Assembly: GCF_900103975.1 (NCBI RefSeq)
Contig: NZ_FNIR01000008.1
Span: forward strand, 1 to 64,000
Length of the DNA stretch: 64,000 bases
Direction of reading: 5' to 3'
From: Klenkia soli
GTDB taxonomy: Bacteria > Actinomycetota > Actinomycetes > Mycobacteriales > Geodermatophilaceae
Below the pieces are notes generated by a model. It worked only from the letters and a program-made list of their open reading frames with translations, ran no database searches and was not told the DNA's origin. Shown here in pieces: positions 44,724 through 53,306 of the stretch (its first letter is position 1; each line of letters starts with the position of its first letter). A program made the position numbers and the translations under genes.

Positions 44724-45569
44724 CACATACAGCCCGGCCACCGCGCCGAGCATGAGCAGGCCCCCCACCAGCGCGGTGGGGGCCAGCCGCTCGCCGAGCA
44801 GCCCGGTGGCCAGCGCCGTCGCCCCGAGCGGCTCCAGCAGCGTCACGATCGACACCACCGCGGCCGGCACGGTGCGCACCCCGGTGAAGAACAGCCCGTA
44901 GGCCAGCGCCGTGGGCACCGCGCCCAGGTAGACCAGCAGGGCCAGCGCCACGGGGTCGGTGGTCAGGTCCAGCCCGGTCACCAGCACGACCGGGGTGAGG
45001 ACGACGGCGCCGATCGCGAACCCGGCCGTCGTCGTCGGCACCCCGGCCGGCACCCGCGACGACGTGAGGACGACGGCCGCGTAGGCCACGGCGCAGCCGA
45101 ACGCGACCACCGCGCCCAGCAGGACGGCGTCGCCGCCCGCGTCGGCCGAGACCCCGACCAGCAGCACCAACCCGACCAGGGCGACCACCAGGGCGACCGA
45201 GGTGGCGCGATCGGGCCGGCCGTGGCCCAGCAGCGTGCCGCCGACCGCGATCAGCAGCGGCGCCGCACCCAGGGCGACCAGGGTGGCGATCGACACCCCG
45301 GCGGCACCGACGGCGACGAAGTAGGCCGACTGGTAGACCGCCAGGCCCACCCCGACCAGCAGGAGCTTCCCGGGCGCCCCGCCGGTGGTCAGCGGTTGCC
45401 GGCGGAGCAGGTGCAGGACGACCAGGAGGACGGCGCCGATCGCCATGCGGTGCCAGGCGATGTCCAGGGGGTCCAGGTCGGTGCGGCGCAGCACGACGTC
45501 CCCGGCGACGCCCGAGGTGCCCCAGGTCAGCGCGGCGAGGACGACGAGGACGAAGCCGCGGCTGCTCAC
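44658..45569 (-). CDS. EamA/DMT-family transporter
   Basis: A 303-residue drug/metabolite transporter with ten membrane helices in two EamA repeats (ALTWGTSGVAGDVVLRR and later FGCAVAYAAVVLTSS; VTLLEPLGATALATGLLGE is the classic helix-9 motif). The core ends at about residue 281 with GAVAGLYVRR. The last 22 residues, GDSNSRGLAPNPLSKRAP and neighbours, are the antisense of tRNA-Ser(GGA). This C-terminal extension is therefore probably fortuitous. The ATG at 45569 is a good start. Substrate unknown. Confidence 0.88.
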   Translation of the reverse strand: MSSRGFVLVVLAALTWGTSGVAGDVVLRRTDLDPLDIAWHRMAIGAVLLVVLHLLRRQPLTTGGAPGKLLLVGVGLAVYQSAYFVAVGAAGVSIATLVALGAAPLLIAVGGTLLGHGRPDRATSVALVVALVGLVLLVGVSADAGGDAVLLGAVVAFGCAVAYAAVVLTSSRVPAGVPTTTAGFAIGAVVLTPVVLVTGLDLTTDPVALALLVYLGAVPTALAYGLFFTGVRTVPAAVVSIVTLLEPLGATALATGLLGERLAPTALVGGLLMLGAVAGLYVRRMGDSNSRGLAPNPLSKRAP

Positions 45570-45630
45570 CGGCTGATCCTCGCCGACGGGTCCACGGGGT
45601 TGCCGGCGGCGTCATCTAGAGTGGTGAGCA

Positions 45631-45717
45631 GACCCCTCGTGCGGCGTCAACCTGTGAACCTCCCCAGGGCCGGAAGGCAGCAAGGATAAGCGGGCTCTGG
45701 CGGGTGTGCGGGGGGTC
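45631..45717 (+). ncRNA. ffs: Signal recognition particle RNA, small bacterial type
   Basis: The conserved SRP tip CCAGGGCCGGAAGGCAGCA (45664-45682), including the GGAA tetraloop and the asymmetric internal loop, sits on a hairpin with paired ends GACCCC/GGGGTC. Length is about 90 bases. It binds Ffh for co-translational membrane targeting. The location upstream of dnaX is common in actinobacteria. Exact ends are approximate. Confidence 0.92.
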
Positions 45718-45811
45718 CCTTGCGTCTGCGGCACCTGCTGTTCACAGGTTCCACAGCTGCGGCACAGGTCGGCCTGCTTGGGTGTATGAACCTTCAAGCA
45801 GAGGAGTTCGC

Positions 45812-46480
45812 ATGCTCAGTCGTCGTACGTGGATCATCGCCGGCACCGTCGTGGGGGTCGTCGCGGTCGGCGCCGTCGCCGGACCGCTCGTCTACGCCTC
45901 GCTGCAGGAGGACGCGGCCCCCGCCACCACCGTGCAGGCCCAGGACTCCGACGCGCCGCTCTCGCAGGCCACCGACGGCACCTGGACCATCGGGTCGGGG
46001 TCCTCGGCCGGCTACCGGGTCGACGAGGTGCTCAACGGCGCCGACGTGACGGTGGCGGGCACGACGCAGCAGGTCAGCGGGTCCCTCGTCGTCGCCGGGG
46101 GCGACCTGACCAGCGCCGACGTCACCGTCGACGTGGCCTCGATCGCCACCGACAGCGACCGGCGCGACGAGCAGTTCCGCGGCGACATCATGCAGACCGA
46201 CCAGTTCCCCACGGCCACCTTCACCGTCGCCGACACCGTCGACCTGCCCGAGCTCACCGGCGCCCCGGTGACCGTCCCGGTGACCGGGGAGCTGACCCTG
46301 CACGGGGTGACCCAGCCGGTGACCGTCGACCTGTCCGTGGTCCGCACCGCCGACGGCGTCCAGGCGTCGGGCTCGATCCCGGTGACCTTCGCCGACTACG
46401 GCGTGCAGGCCCCGGACTTCGGGTTCGTGAAGGTGGAGCAGAGCGGCGCCGTGGAGTTCTTCCTCGACCTCGCCCAGTGA
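45812..46480 (+). CDS. YceI-family protein, membrane-anchored
   Basis: A 222-residue protein with an N-terminal membrane helix (WIIAGTVVGVVAVGAVAGPL) that anchors it outside the cell. A YceI lipocalin-like barrel follows (from about residue 55), with DGTWTIGSGSSAGYRVDE, TDSDRRDEQFRGDIMQTDQFPTATF cut over family motifs, and GELTLHGVTQPVTVDL. YceI proteins bind isoprenoid chains and are often stress-induced. The ATG at 45812 has GAGGAG upstream. It lies about 95 bases after the SRP RNA, and a terminator separates it from dnaX. Confidence 0.9.
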   Translation: MLSRRTWIIAGTVVGVVAVGAVAGPLVYASLQEDAAPATTVQAQDSDAPLSQATDGTWTIGSGSSAGYRVDEVLNGADVTVAGTTQQVSGSLVVAGGDLTSADVTVDVASIATDSDRRDEQFRGDIMQTDQFPTATFTVADTVDLPELTGAPVTVPVTGELTLHGVTQPVTVDLSVVRTADGVQASGSIPVTFADYGVQAPDFGFVKVEQSGAVEFFLDLAQ

Positions 46481-46494
46481 CGAGCTGACCGCCG

Positions 46495-46529
46495 CGCCCC
46501 GTCGGCGCCCCACGGGCGTCGACGGGGCG
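46495..46529 (+). terminator. Terminator after the YceI gene
   Basis: CGCCCCGTCGGCGCCC (46495-46510) pairs with 46514-46529 with one mismatch and a three-base loop. It ends 36 bases before dnaX. Confidence 0.75.
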
Positions 46530-46565
46530 GCCGGGGATGTCGGTGGCGGCCAGTAGCCTCGGGTC

Positions 46566-49052
46566 GTGGCTCTGGCGCTCTACCGCAAGTACCGTCCGGC
46601 GACCTTCGCCGAGGTGGTCGGGCAGGAGCACGTCACCACCCCGCTGGTGAACGCCGTCGACGGCGGGCGCATCAACCACGCCTACCTGTTCAGCGGCCCG
46701 CGCGGCTGCGGCAAGACGTCGTCGGCCCGCATCCTGGCCCGGTCGCTGAACTGCGAGCAGGGCCCGACGTCCACCCCGTGCGGGGTCTGCGTCTCCTGCG
46801 TCGCGCTGGCCCCCGACGGTCCGGGGTCGATCGACGTCATCGAGATCGACGCCGCCAGCCACGGTGGTGTCGACGACGCCCGCGACCTGCGTGAGCGGGC
46901 GTTCTTCGCCCCGGTGCACAGCCGCTACAAGGTCTACATCGTCGACGAGGCCCACATGGTCACGACGGCGGGCTTCAACGCGCTGCTCAAGGTGGTCGAG
47001 GAGCCCCCCGAGTTCCTGGTGTTCGTCTTCGCGACCACCGAGCCCGAGAAGGTGCTGCCGACCATCCGGTCGCGCACCCACCACTACCCGTTCCGGCTCG
47101 TGCCCCCGGGCACGCTGCGCCAGCTGCTGGAGTCCACCTGCCAGCGCGAGGGCGTCACCGTCGAGCAGACGGTGTTCCCGCTGGTGGTGCGGGCTGGCGG
47201 CGGCTCGGTGCGCGACTCGCTGTCCATCCTCGACCAGCTGCTGGCCGGGGCGGGGCCCGAGGGCGTCACCTACCGCACCGCGGTCGGGCTGCTCGGGGTC
47301 ACCGACGACGCCCTGCTCGACGAGACCGTCGACGCCCTCGCCGCGCACGACGCCCCGGGGGTCTTCCAGGCCGTCGACCGCGTGGTCGAGGCCGGGCACG
47401 ACCCCCGTCGCTTCGCCACCGACCTGCTCGACCGGCTGCGCGACCTGATCGTCCTGGAGGCCGTGCCCGAGGCCGGCGGCAACGGCCTGCTCGACTGCCC
47501 GCCTGACCGGCTCGACCTCATGAGCCGGCAGGCCACGGCCCTGGGTCAGGCCACGCTGTCCCGGCTGGCCGACATCGTCCACGAGGGCCTCACCGAGATG
47601 CGCGGCACCACGGCGCCGCGGCTGCTGCTCGAGCTGGTCTGCGCCCGCATGCTGCTGCCCGGCGTCGACGGCTCCGCCGCGGCCACCCTGCAGCGGCTCG
47701 AGCGCCTCGAGCGTCGGCTGTCCATCGCCGGCGAGCACGCCGGGCCGGTGGGCGACGCCGCACCCTCCGCGCCGCCGGCCACGACCCCGGCGGCACCTGC
47801 CGCTCCCGCGCCGAGCAGCTCCGAGCCCCGCCGGCCGGCGTACGTGCGGCCCTCGCAGGCCCGCGAGTCCACCCCGCAGCCGGCCGCCGAGCCTCCCCGC
47901 CCGGTGGCTGCTCCTCCGGCTCCCGCCGTCCCGTCCGGGGTGGACGAGGGGTCCGCTGCGCGATCCGCGCCCGCCGAGGTCCCGGCCACCGCGCCCGCGC
48001 AGGCCAACCCGCCCGCGCAGGCCACTGCGCCTGCAGAGGCCAGCGCTGCTGCAGAGGCCGGCGCACCTGCCGAGGCCACCGGGCCCGAGGTCCGGGAGCA
48101 GGAGCCGCCGGCGGAGGTCGACGGGTGGCCGGTCACGGCTGCCCCGGGCAACGCGGCGCCCCCGGCAGCGGCCACCCCGGTCCCCGCGAAGGCCGCCGAG
48201 CCGGCCCCTGCGGCCGAGGTGGACGGGTGGCCGGTCACCGCCGCGCCGGGCTCCGGGTCGGCGTCCTCGGGGTCGGCGGCCTCGGCGTCCCCGTCGGCGT
48301 CGCCGCCGGCGTCCCCGTCCCCGTCCCGTCGTCCGGCCGCGGTCACCGACGAGCCCGACATCCCGCTGCCGCCCGAGCCCACCGACGACGAGGACTGGCC
48401 GCAGCCCAGCCGCCCGGCCGCAGCCCGCCCCGCACCGACCCCGTCCCAGGCCCCGTCGCAGGCCCCGGCCCCGGCTCCGCAGACCCGGCCCGAGCCGCGG
48501 GCGGCCGCCGAGTCCTCGCCCACCCCGCGCGGGGGTGAGCCGATGCCGCTGGTCACCGCCAACCCGCCGGCCGACGAGCCCGGCGACGGCGAGCTGACCA
48601 CCGCCGACGTCCGGCGGATCTGGCCCGAGCTGATGGGCGTGGTCAAGCGGCACAAGCGCACCACCGAGGCGCTGCTGAAGAACGCCCAGGTGCACGACCT
48701 CACGGCGGGCGTGCTGACGCTCTCGACCACCTCGCCCGCGCTGTCCCGCCGGCTGGGTGACGACCTGAACAAGGACGTCATCCGCGAGGCGCTCAACGAG
48801 CTGCTCGGCGTCCGCTGGCGGGTGGCGACCGTCGTCGACACCCCTGGTCAGACGCCGGCCGGCGCGCCCCCGGTCACCCCCGAGGTGGCCCGTGCGGCGG
48901 CCCGGGCCGCCGAGTCCGCCGAGGCCGACGAGCTCATGGCCGAGCGGGCCGCCGACACCGGCTCGGGGCAGGACGCCCCGCCCCCGGTCGACCCCGAGCA
49001 GGCCGCGCTGCAGCTGCTCCGCACCCAGCTCGGCGCCCACCCGATCACCTGA
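46566..49052 (+). CDS. dnaX: DNA polymerase III gamma/tau subunit
   Basis: An 828-residue clamp-loader subunit. The AAA+ part (1-370) has Walker A GPRGCGKTSSA, the zinc Cys set (NC...CGVCVSC), VYIVDEAHM and the sensor-1 stretch FVFATTEPEK; SRTHHYPFRL follows. Residues 380-670 are a very Ala/Pro-rich linker. A C-terminal tau domain (about 675-765; TADVRRIWPELMGVVKRHK) contacts the polymerase. GTG 46566 gives the canonical ALALYRKYRPATFAEVVGQEH start. The linker holds a 34-codon duplication. No A-tract for programmed frameshifting is seen. Confidence 0.97.
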   Translation: MALALYRKYRPATFAEVVGQEHVTTPLVNAVDGGRINHAYLFSGPRGCGKTSSARILARSLNCEQGPTSTPCGVCVSCVALAPDGPGSIDVIEIDAASHGGVDDARDLRERAFFAPVHSRYKVYIVDEAHMVTTAGFNALLKVVEEPPEFLVFVFATTEPEKVLPTIRSRTHHYPFRLVPPGTLRQLLESTCQREGVTVEQTVFPLVVRAGGGSVRDSLSILDQLLAGAGPEGVTYRTAVGLLGVTDDALLDETVDALAAHDAPGVFQAVDRVVEAGHDPRRFATDLLDRLRDLIVLEAVPEAGGNGLLDCPPDRLDLMSRQATALGQATLSRLADIVHEGLTEMRGTTAPRLLLELVCARMLLPGVDGSAAATLQRLERLERRLSIAGEHAGPVGDAAPSAPPATTPAAPAAPAPSSSEPRRPAYVRPSQARESTPQPAAEPPRPVAAPPAPAVPSGVDEGSAARSAPAEVPATAPAQANPPAQATAPAEASAAAEAGAPAEATGPEVREQEPPAEVDGWPVTAAPGNAAPPAAATPVPAKAAEPAPAAEVDGWPVTAAPGSGSASSGSAASASPSASPPASPSPSRRPAAVTDEPDIPLPPEPTDDEDWPQPSRPAAARPAPTPSQAPSQAPAPAPQTRPEPRAAAESSPTPRGGEPMPLVTANPPADEPGDGELTTADVRRIWPELMGVVKRHKRTTEALLKNAQVHDLTAGVLTLSTTSPALSRRLGDDLNKDVIREALNELLGVRWRVATVVDTPGQTPAGAPPVTPEVARAAARAAESAEADELMAERAADTGSGQDAPPPVDPEQAALQLLRTQLGAHPIT
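48114..48251 (+). repeat. dnaX: 34-codon tandem duplication in the dnaX linker
   Basis: The codons for EVDGWPVTAAPG occur at 48114 and again at 48216, exactly 102 bases apart and in frame. The spacer is Ala/Pro-rich. Synonymous changes show the duplication is not very recent. It varies the tau linker only. Confidence 0.8.
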
Positions 49053-49057
49053 GCCGC

Positions 49058-49113
49058 CGAGTGGCGCCCGAGGGTTCGCGCGGAGGCACTTCCGAACCCT
49101 GAGACGCCACTCG
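49058..49113. repeat. Dispersed-type inverted repeat downstream of dnaX
   Basis: Arms 49058-49078 and 49093-49113 are 21 bases each (CGAGTGGCG....AGGGTTCG), with three mismatches and a 14-base loop. It begins six bases after the dnaX stop. The structure resembles an intergenic repeat element rather than a plain terminator, as two true terminators follow. Confidence 0.7.
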
Positions 49114-49126
49114 ACCCCGGGTAGGC

Positions 49127-49162
49127 CACGAGGGCGTCCACCCGCAGGTGGACGCCCTCGTG
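49127..49162. terminator. Terminator hairpin, 16-bp perfect stem
   Basis: Bases 49127-49142 pair exactly with 49147-49162 around CGCA. It lies between convergent dnaX and the MFS exporter gene and can work in both directions. Confidence 0.88.
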
Positions 49163-49165
49163 CTC

Positions 49166-49184
49166 GGCCCCCTGCGAGGGGGCC
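49166..49184. terminator. Second terminator hairpin beside the MFS gene
   Basis: GGCCCCC (49166-49172) pairs with GGGGGCC (49178-49184) around a five-base loop, four bases from the MFS stop. It is the third hairpin in this 136-base junction. Confidence 0.65.
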
Positions 49185-49188
49185 TTCC

Positions 49189-50685
49189 TCAGTGCGCCAG
49201 GACCGGGGCGGCGTCCGGGTCCCGCTCGAGCGCACCGTGCGGCAGGAGCAGTCCGCAGATGACCGCGCCGGCGGCGAAGATGCCCACCGACCAGGCGAAC
49301 ACGGTGGTGTAGCTGGACACCGAGGCCTGCAGGAGCGCCGCCGGGTCGCTCGGGTCGACGCCCACCAGGGCGTCGGTCGCGGCCGCCGCGGCCAGCGCCG
49401 ACAGCACCGCCGTGGCGATCGAGCCGCCGATCTGCTGGAACGTGTTCACCGCGGCCGAGGCCACGCCGGCGTCGTCGGTGCGCACCCCCAGGGTCGAGGC
49501 GGCGAACGCCGGGGCGATCACCAGCCCGATGCCCAGGCCCACGACGACCAGGCCGGGGAAGACGCCGGTCCAGTAGCCGCTGTCAACGTCCAGCTGGGTC
49601 AGGATCAGCATGCCCAGGGCGCCGACGAGGAAGCCGGCGGTCACCGGCACCTTGACCCCGACCCGGTTCACCAGCGCCGGGGAGGTCTGCGCGGCGATCG
49701 TGAGGGCCACGATCATCGGCAGGAAGGCGACGCCCGTGGGCAGCGGCTCGTAGCCCAGCACCTGGGTGAGGAAGTAGGTCAGGAACAGGAAGACGCCGAA
49801 CATGCCGGCGCCCACGAGCCCGACCGCGACGTAGGCACCGCCGCGCATCCGGTCGGTGAGCACCCGCATCGGCAGCAGCGGGTGCGCGACCCGCGTCTCG
49901 ACGACGACGAACGCGACCAGCAGCACGAGGCCGGCGGCGATGAACCCCAGCGTCGACCCGGCGGTCCAACCGTCGGTCTCCGCGCTGGCCAGGCCGTAGA
50001 CCAGGGAGACCAGGCCGGCGACGGACAGCAGTGCGCCCGGCACGTCCAGGCCCGGGGCGTCGGCGGCGCGGGTGCTGCGGCGGGGGAGGAAGGCCAGTGC
50101 GCCGACGACCGCGACGACGGCGATCGGGATGTTCACGTAGAGGCACCAGCGCCACGACAGGTACTCGGTGAGCGCGCCGCCCAGGATCAGGCCGATCGCG
50201 CCGCCGGCGCCGGAGATCGCGCCGAACACGGCGAAGGCCCGGCCGCGCTCCTTGCCCTCGGCGAAGGTGACGGTCAGCAGCGACAGCGCGGCGGGGGCCA
50301 GCAGGGCGCCGAAGACGCCCTGGGCGCCGCGGGCGGCGACCAGCACGCCGAACCCGTCGGCGGCACCGCCGACCGCCGAGGCGAGCGCGAAGCCGACCAG
50401 GCCGACGAGGAAGACGGGCTTGCGGCCGACCAGGTCGGCCAGCCGGCCGCCGACCAGCAGCAGCGAGCCGAACGCCAGCGCGTAGGCGGTCACGATCCAC
50501 TGGCGGCTGTCGTTGCCGAAGCCGAGGTCGGCCTGCGCGGTGGGCAGCGCGATGTTCACGATCGTGGCGTCCAGCACCACCATGAGCTGGGCGAGGGCGA
50601 CGACGCCCAGCACCAGCCAGCGACGCCGGTCGGCGGTCTCCGGTGCCGGACCCCCCTGGGTCGGGCTCTCGGTCGTGCTGGTCAT
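49189..50685 (-). CDS. MFS drug exporter, DHA2 (EmrB/QacA) type
   Basis: A 498-residue transporter with about 14 membrane helices. LMVVLDATIVNIALPTAQADL is the DHA2 helix-1 motif; GGRLADLVGRKPVFLVG is the loop after helix 2, and the motif-C helix reads GAISGAGGAIGLILGGALTE. It should export drugs or toxic compounds using the proton gradient. The gene is divergent from a TetR-type regulator whose likely operator lies between them. The start is ATG at 50685. The two genes and an amidase separate dnaX from ybaB-recR. Confidence 0.93.
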   Translation of the reverse strand: MTSTTESPTQGGPAPETADRRRWLVLGVVALAQLMVVLDATIVNIALPTAQADLGFGNDSRQWIVTAYALAFGSLLLVGGRLADLVGRKPVFLVGLVGFALASAVGGAADGFGVLVAARGAQGVFGALLAPAALSLLTVTFAEGKERGRAFAVFGAISGAGGAIGLILGGALTEYLSWRWCLYVNIPIAVVAVVGALAFLPRRSTRAADAPGLDVPGALLSVAGLVSLVYGLASAETDGWTAGSTLGFIAAGLVLLVAFVVVETRVAHPLLPMRVLTDRMRGGAYVAVGLVGAGMFGVFLFLTYFLTQVLGYEPLPTGVAFLPMIVALTIAAQTSPALVNRVGVKVPVTAGFLVGALGMLILTQLDVDSGYWTGVFPGLVVVGLGIGLVIAPAFAASTLGVRTDDAGVASAAVNTFQQIGGSIATAVLSALAAAAATDALVGVDPSDPAALLQASVSSYTTVFAWSVGIFAAGAVICGLLLPHGALERDPDAAPVLAH

Positions 50686-50703
50686 GCGTCCTCCGAACGA
50701 AGT

Positions 50704-50761
50704 GGAACAGTCTTTCCGGTTCTGCCGAGGACGCTAGCAAGAAAAACGGAGAGCTTGTTCC
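50704..50761. promoter_or_regulatory. Candidate TetR operator pair in the divergent promoter region
   Basis: GGAACA-n6-CC occurs at 50704-50717 on the plus strand and again at 50748-50761 on the minus strand. The two sites form an inverted pair centred at 50732, midway between the exporter and regulator starts. In both copies the six-base spacer is similar (GTCTTT and AGCTCT). This is the layout expected for a TetR-type repressor controlling both genes. Confidence 0.55.
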
Positions 50762-50781
50762 GCTTCGGTTACGATGCGGTC

Positions 50782-51447
50782 ATGTCCTCCGTCACGTCCG
50801 GCCCCGAGGCCGCCGCGCGACCGCTGCGGCGCGACGCCGAGCGCAACCGGGCGCTGATCCTGGACGCCGCCCGCGAGGTCTACGCCGCCCAGGGGCTGGA
50901 CGCCGGGTTCGACGAGATCGCCCGGGCGGCCGGTGTCGGCGTGGGCACCGTGTACCGGCGATTCCCGGAGCGCGGTGACCTGGTGCAGGCCCTCTTCGAG
51001 CAGGAGATCGACGCCGTCGTCGCCCGGGTGCAGGAGGCCGCCGCCGACCCCGACCCGTGGCGCGGTCTGGGCGGCTTCCTGCGCTGGGGCGCCGAGGCGC
51101 AGGCCGCCGACCGCGGGTTGGCCCAGGTGCTGGCCGCAGCCGGCAAGGGCCACGAGCGCGTGGCGGCCGGGCGCGACCGGCTGCGCCCGGCGGTCGAGGC
51201 GCTGGTGCGCCACGCCCAGGCGGCCGGGGTGCTCCGCGACGACGTCACCGAGGTGGACATCGGCATCGCGCTGGCGATGATCAGCCAGGTCGGCGACGCC
51301 AGCCGCGGCGACCTGCGCGACCGGTACGTGACCCTGGTGCTCGACGGCCTGGCCGTGCGGCGCGAGGCCCCGACCCCGCTGCCGGCCGCCCCGGCCTCCG
51401 AGGACGACCTGGCCTGCGTCGTGGCCCCCGCCCGCCGGCACCGCTGA
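50782..51447 (+). CDS. TetR-family transcriptional regulator
   Basis: A 221-residue repressor. The helix-turn-helix is at about residues 22-65: RALILDAAREVYAAQGLDAGF, then IARAAGVGVGTVYRRFPERG. A helical ligand domain follows and resembles TetR_C regulators that respond to drugs. ATG 50782 leaves a 20-residue polar lead. It is divergent from the DHA2 exporter and most likely represses it, releasing on ligand binding. A strong hairpin is not seen after its stop. Confidence 0.93.
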   Translation: MSSVTSGPEAAARPLRRDAERNRALILDAAREVYAAQGLDAGFDEIARAAGVGVGTVYRRFPERGDLVQALFEQEIDAVVARVQEAAADPDPWRGLGGFLRWGAEAQAADRGLAQVLAAAGKGHERVAAGRDRLRPAVEALVRHAQAAGVLRDDVTEVDIGIALAMISQVGDASRGDLRDRYVTLVLDGLAVRREAPTPLPAAPASEDDLACVVAPARRHR

Positions 51448-51463
51448 GGTCGGCCCCGGCGGC

Positions 51464-52327
51464 TCAGCGGCCGAGGAAGGCGAGCACGCCGGCGGCCAGC
51501 TGCTGCGCGAGCGCCTGCCGGCCCGCCTCCGAGCTCATCAGCGCGGCGTCGGCGGCGTTGCGCATGTTCCCGCACTCCACGTAGACCGCCGGCACCGTGT
51601 TCAGGTTCAGCCCGGCCAGGTCGCCGCGGCTGTCCAGCCCGTCGGTGCCCAGGTAGTCGCTGACCGGCTCGACCGCGGTGAGGGAGTCGCGCAGGTCGAC
51701 CGCGAGGGCCTGGGTGGCGGCGGCCACCTCGGCCCCGCCGGGGTCCAGCGACGACGTGATGACGTGGAAGCCGCGCCCCCCGGGTGCCGCACCGTCGCCG
51801 TGGATGCCGACGAACGCCGCCGCGCCGACCCGGGCGCCCAGCTCCCCGCGGACGTCGACGCACGGGCCCACCCCGGTGTCGTCGGCGCGGGTGAAGACCA
51901 CCTGGACGCCCTGGTCGTGCAGCAGGTCGGCGACCCGGTTGGCGACGTCCCAGGTGAAGGCGTGCTCCGGGTAACCGGCATCGGTGCTGGTCCCGGTGGT
52001 GTTGCAGGGCTTCGTCCCGCCCGCGCCGTCGGGCACCGGGGCGTTGATCGTGCCGGGGTCCGCCGCGTTGCCGCCGTTGTGCCCCGGGTCGAGCACCACG
52101 GTCGGGCCGGGGGTGGGCGACGTGGAGGTGGTCGTGGGGGGTGCCGCGGTCGTGGACGGCGCCGCGGTGGTGGTCGGGTCCGTCGTCGGGGTGGCGCTCG
52201 TGGTCCCGGCGCTGCTCCCGGCGGTGGTCGTGGTGCTGCCCGGGGCCGACGTCGCTGCCGGGTCGCCGGCGCCGCACCCGGCCAGGACCAGTACCGACGC
52301 CGCCAGGAGGACCGCCGCTCGTCGCAC
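51464..52327 (-). CDS. N-acetylmuramoyl-L-alanine amidase, lipoprotein
   Basis: A 287-residue peptidoglycan amidase (Amidase_3). A signal peptide ends in the lipobox LAGC, followed by a 45-residue Ser/Thr/Pro linker. The catalytic zinc domain has [10 protein letters not shown] (first His), a Glu/His in [27 protein letters not shown] (last His) and [16 protein letters not shown] (catalytic Glu). It should cut the amide bond between MurNAc and the peptide outside the cell. GTG 52327 is the start; the upstream frame is antisense to ybaB. It sits between TetR and ybaB-recR. Confidence 0.92.
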   Translation of the reverse strand: MRRAAVLLAASVLVLAGCGAGDPAATSAPGSTTTTAGSSAGTTSATPTTDPTTTAAPSTTAAPPTTTSTSPTPGPTVVLDPGHNGGNAADPGTINAPVPDGAGGTKPCNTTGTSTDAGYPEHAFTWDVANRVADLLHDQGVQVVFTRADDTGVGPCVDVRGELGARVGAAAFVGIHGDGAAPGGRGFHVITSSLDPGGAEVAAATQALAVDLRDSLTAVEPVSDYLGTDGLDSRGDLAGLNLNTVPAVYVECGNMRNAADAALMSSEAGRQALAQQLAAGVLAFLGR

Positions 52328-52376
52328 GCCCGCAGCGTGCCACGGGCTGTCGGACCCACCGCATACCCTCGACCGC

Positions 52377-52709
52377 ATGCAACCCGGTGGAGCCCCCGAC
52401 ATGGCCTCGATCCTCAAGCAGGCGCAGCAGATGCAGCAGCACCTGGCCGCCGCGCAGGAGCAGCTGGCCCAGGCCGAGGTCACCGGCACGGCCGGCGGTG
52501 GCATGGTCACGGCCACGATGACCGGCAGCGGTGAGCTCACCGGTCTGGTGATCTCCCCCGAGGCCGTCGACCCCACCGACGTCGAGACGCTGCAGGACCT
52601 CGTGGTGGCCGCGGTCCGCGACGCCGGCCGGGCCGCCGGTGAGCTGACCCAGTCGACCATGGGCCCCCTGGCCGGTGGCATGGGCGGGATGGGTCTGCCG
52701 GGCTTCTGA
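52377..52709 (+). CDS. YbaB/EbfC nucleoid-associated protein
   Basis: A 110-residue DNA-binding protein. [20 protein letters not shown] is the N-terminal helix, [22 protein letters not shown] the central strands and a Gly/Met-rich tail ends the protein. ATG 52377 is used; ATG 52401 is an alternative. It directly precedes recR, with the stop overlapping the recR ATG by one base, as in most bacteria. It is thought to help RecR-dependent repair or to organise DNA. Confidence 0.93.
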   Translation: MQPGGAPDMASILKQAQQMQQHLAAAQEQLAQAEVTGTAGGGMVTATMTGSGELTGLVISPEAVDPTDVETLQDLVVAAVRDAGRAAGELTQSTMGPLAGGMGGMGLPGF

Positions 52710-53302
52710 TGTACGAGGGCGCGGTCCAGGACCTCATCGACGAGCTCGGCCGGTTGCCCGGTGTCGGGCCCAAGAGCGCGCAGCGCATCGCGTTCCACCT
52801 GCTGGCCGCCGACGCCGGCGACGTCGGCCGGCTGGTGGCCTCTCTGCAGCGGGTGCAGGCCGAGGTGCGCTTCTGCGTGACCTGCTTCAACGTCGCCGAG
52901 GCCGAGCAGTGCCGCATCTGCCGCGACCCCCGGCGCACCCTCGACGTCATCTGCGTCGTCGAGGAGCCCAAGGACGTCGTGGCCATCGAGCGCACCCGCG
53001 AGTTCAAGGGCCGCTACCACGTGCTGGGCGGTGCGATCAGCCCGATCGAGGGCGTCGGCCCCGACGACCTCAAGGTCAAGGAGCTGATGACCCGGCTGCT
53101 CGACGGTTCGGTCACCGAGCTGATCATCGCCACCGACCCCAACCTCGAGGGCGAGGCGACCGCGGCCTACCTGGCCCGGTTGGTCGGCCCGATGGGGCTC
53201 GCGGTCTCGCGGCTGGCCAGCGGGCTGCCGGTGGGTGGCGACCTCGAGTACGCCGACGAGGTCACCCTGGGCCGCGCCTTCGAGGGCCGCCGCCGCATCT
53301 GA
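52709..53302 (+). CDS. recR: Recombination protein RecR
   Basis: A 197-residue repair protein that loads RecA at gaps with RecF and RecO. The N-terminal helix-hairpin-helix is [20 protein letters not shown], followed by the zinc finger [16 protein letters not shown] (positions 56-71 approximately) and the Toprim domain with [12 protein letters not shown] and [18 protein letters not shown]. The length matches the family. ATG overlaps the ybaB stop. The next gene is convergent only four bases away. Confidence 0.97.
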   Translation: MYEGAVQDLIDELGRLPGVGPKSAQRIAFHLLAADAGDVGRLVASLQRVQAEVRFCVTCFNVAEAEQCRICRDPRRTLDVICVVEEPKDVVAIERTREFKGRYHVLGGAISPIEGVGPDDLKVKELMTRLLDGSVTELIIATDPNLEGEATAAYLARLVGPMGLAVSRLASGLPVGGDLEYADEVTLGRAFEGRRRI

Positions 53303-53306
53303 GGGG

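Noticed and set aside
42098-44728. An 876-codon open frame on the minus strand spanning the channel gene.
   Set aside because: It is the antisense of the channel gene in a GC-rich frame; only its last 114 codons (42098-42442) lie outside and look like a real small gene.
45781-45811. A dyad GCTTG...CAAGC just before the YceI gene considered as a MarR-type operator.
   Set aside because: Only five bases per arm match and the interior is not symmetric; too weak to call.
46566-49052. Programmed frameshift in dnaX to make a short gamma protein.
   Set aside because: No A-rich slippery site is visible in the GC-rich gene.
46254-49235. A 993-codon minus-strand open frame opposite dnaX.
   Set aside because: Low-complexity Gly/Arg/His composition typical of antisense frames in GC-rich DNA; dnaX on the plus strand is unmistakable.
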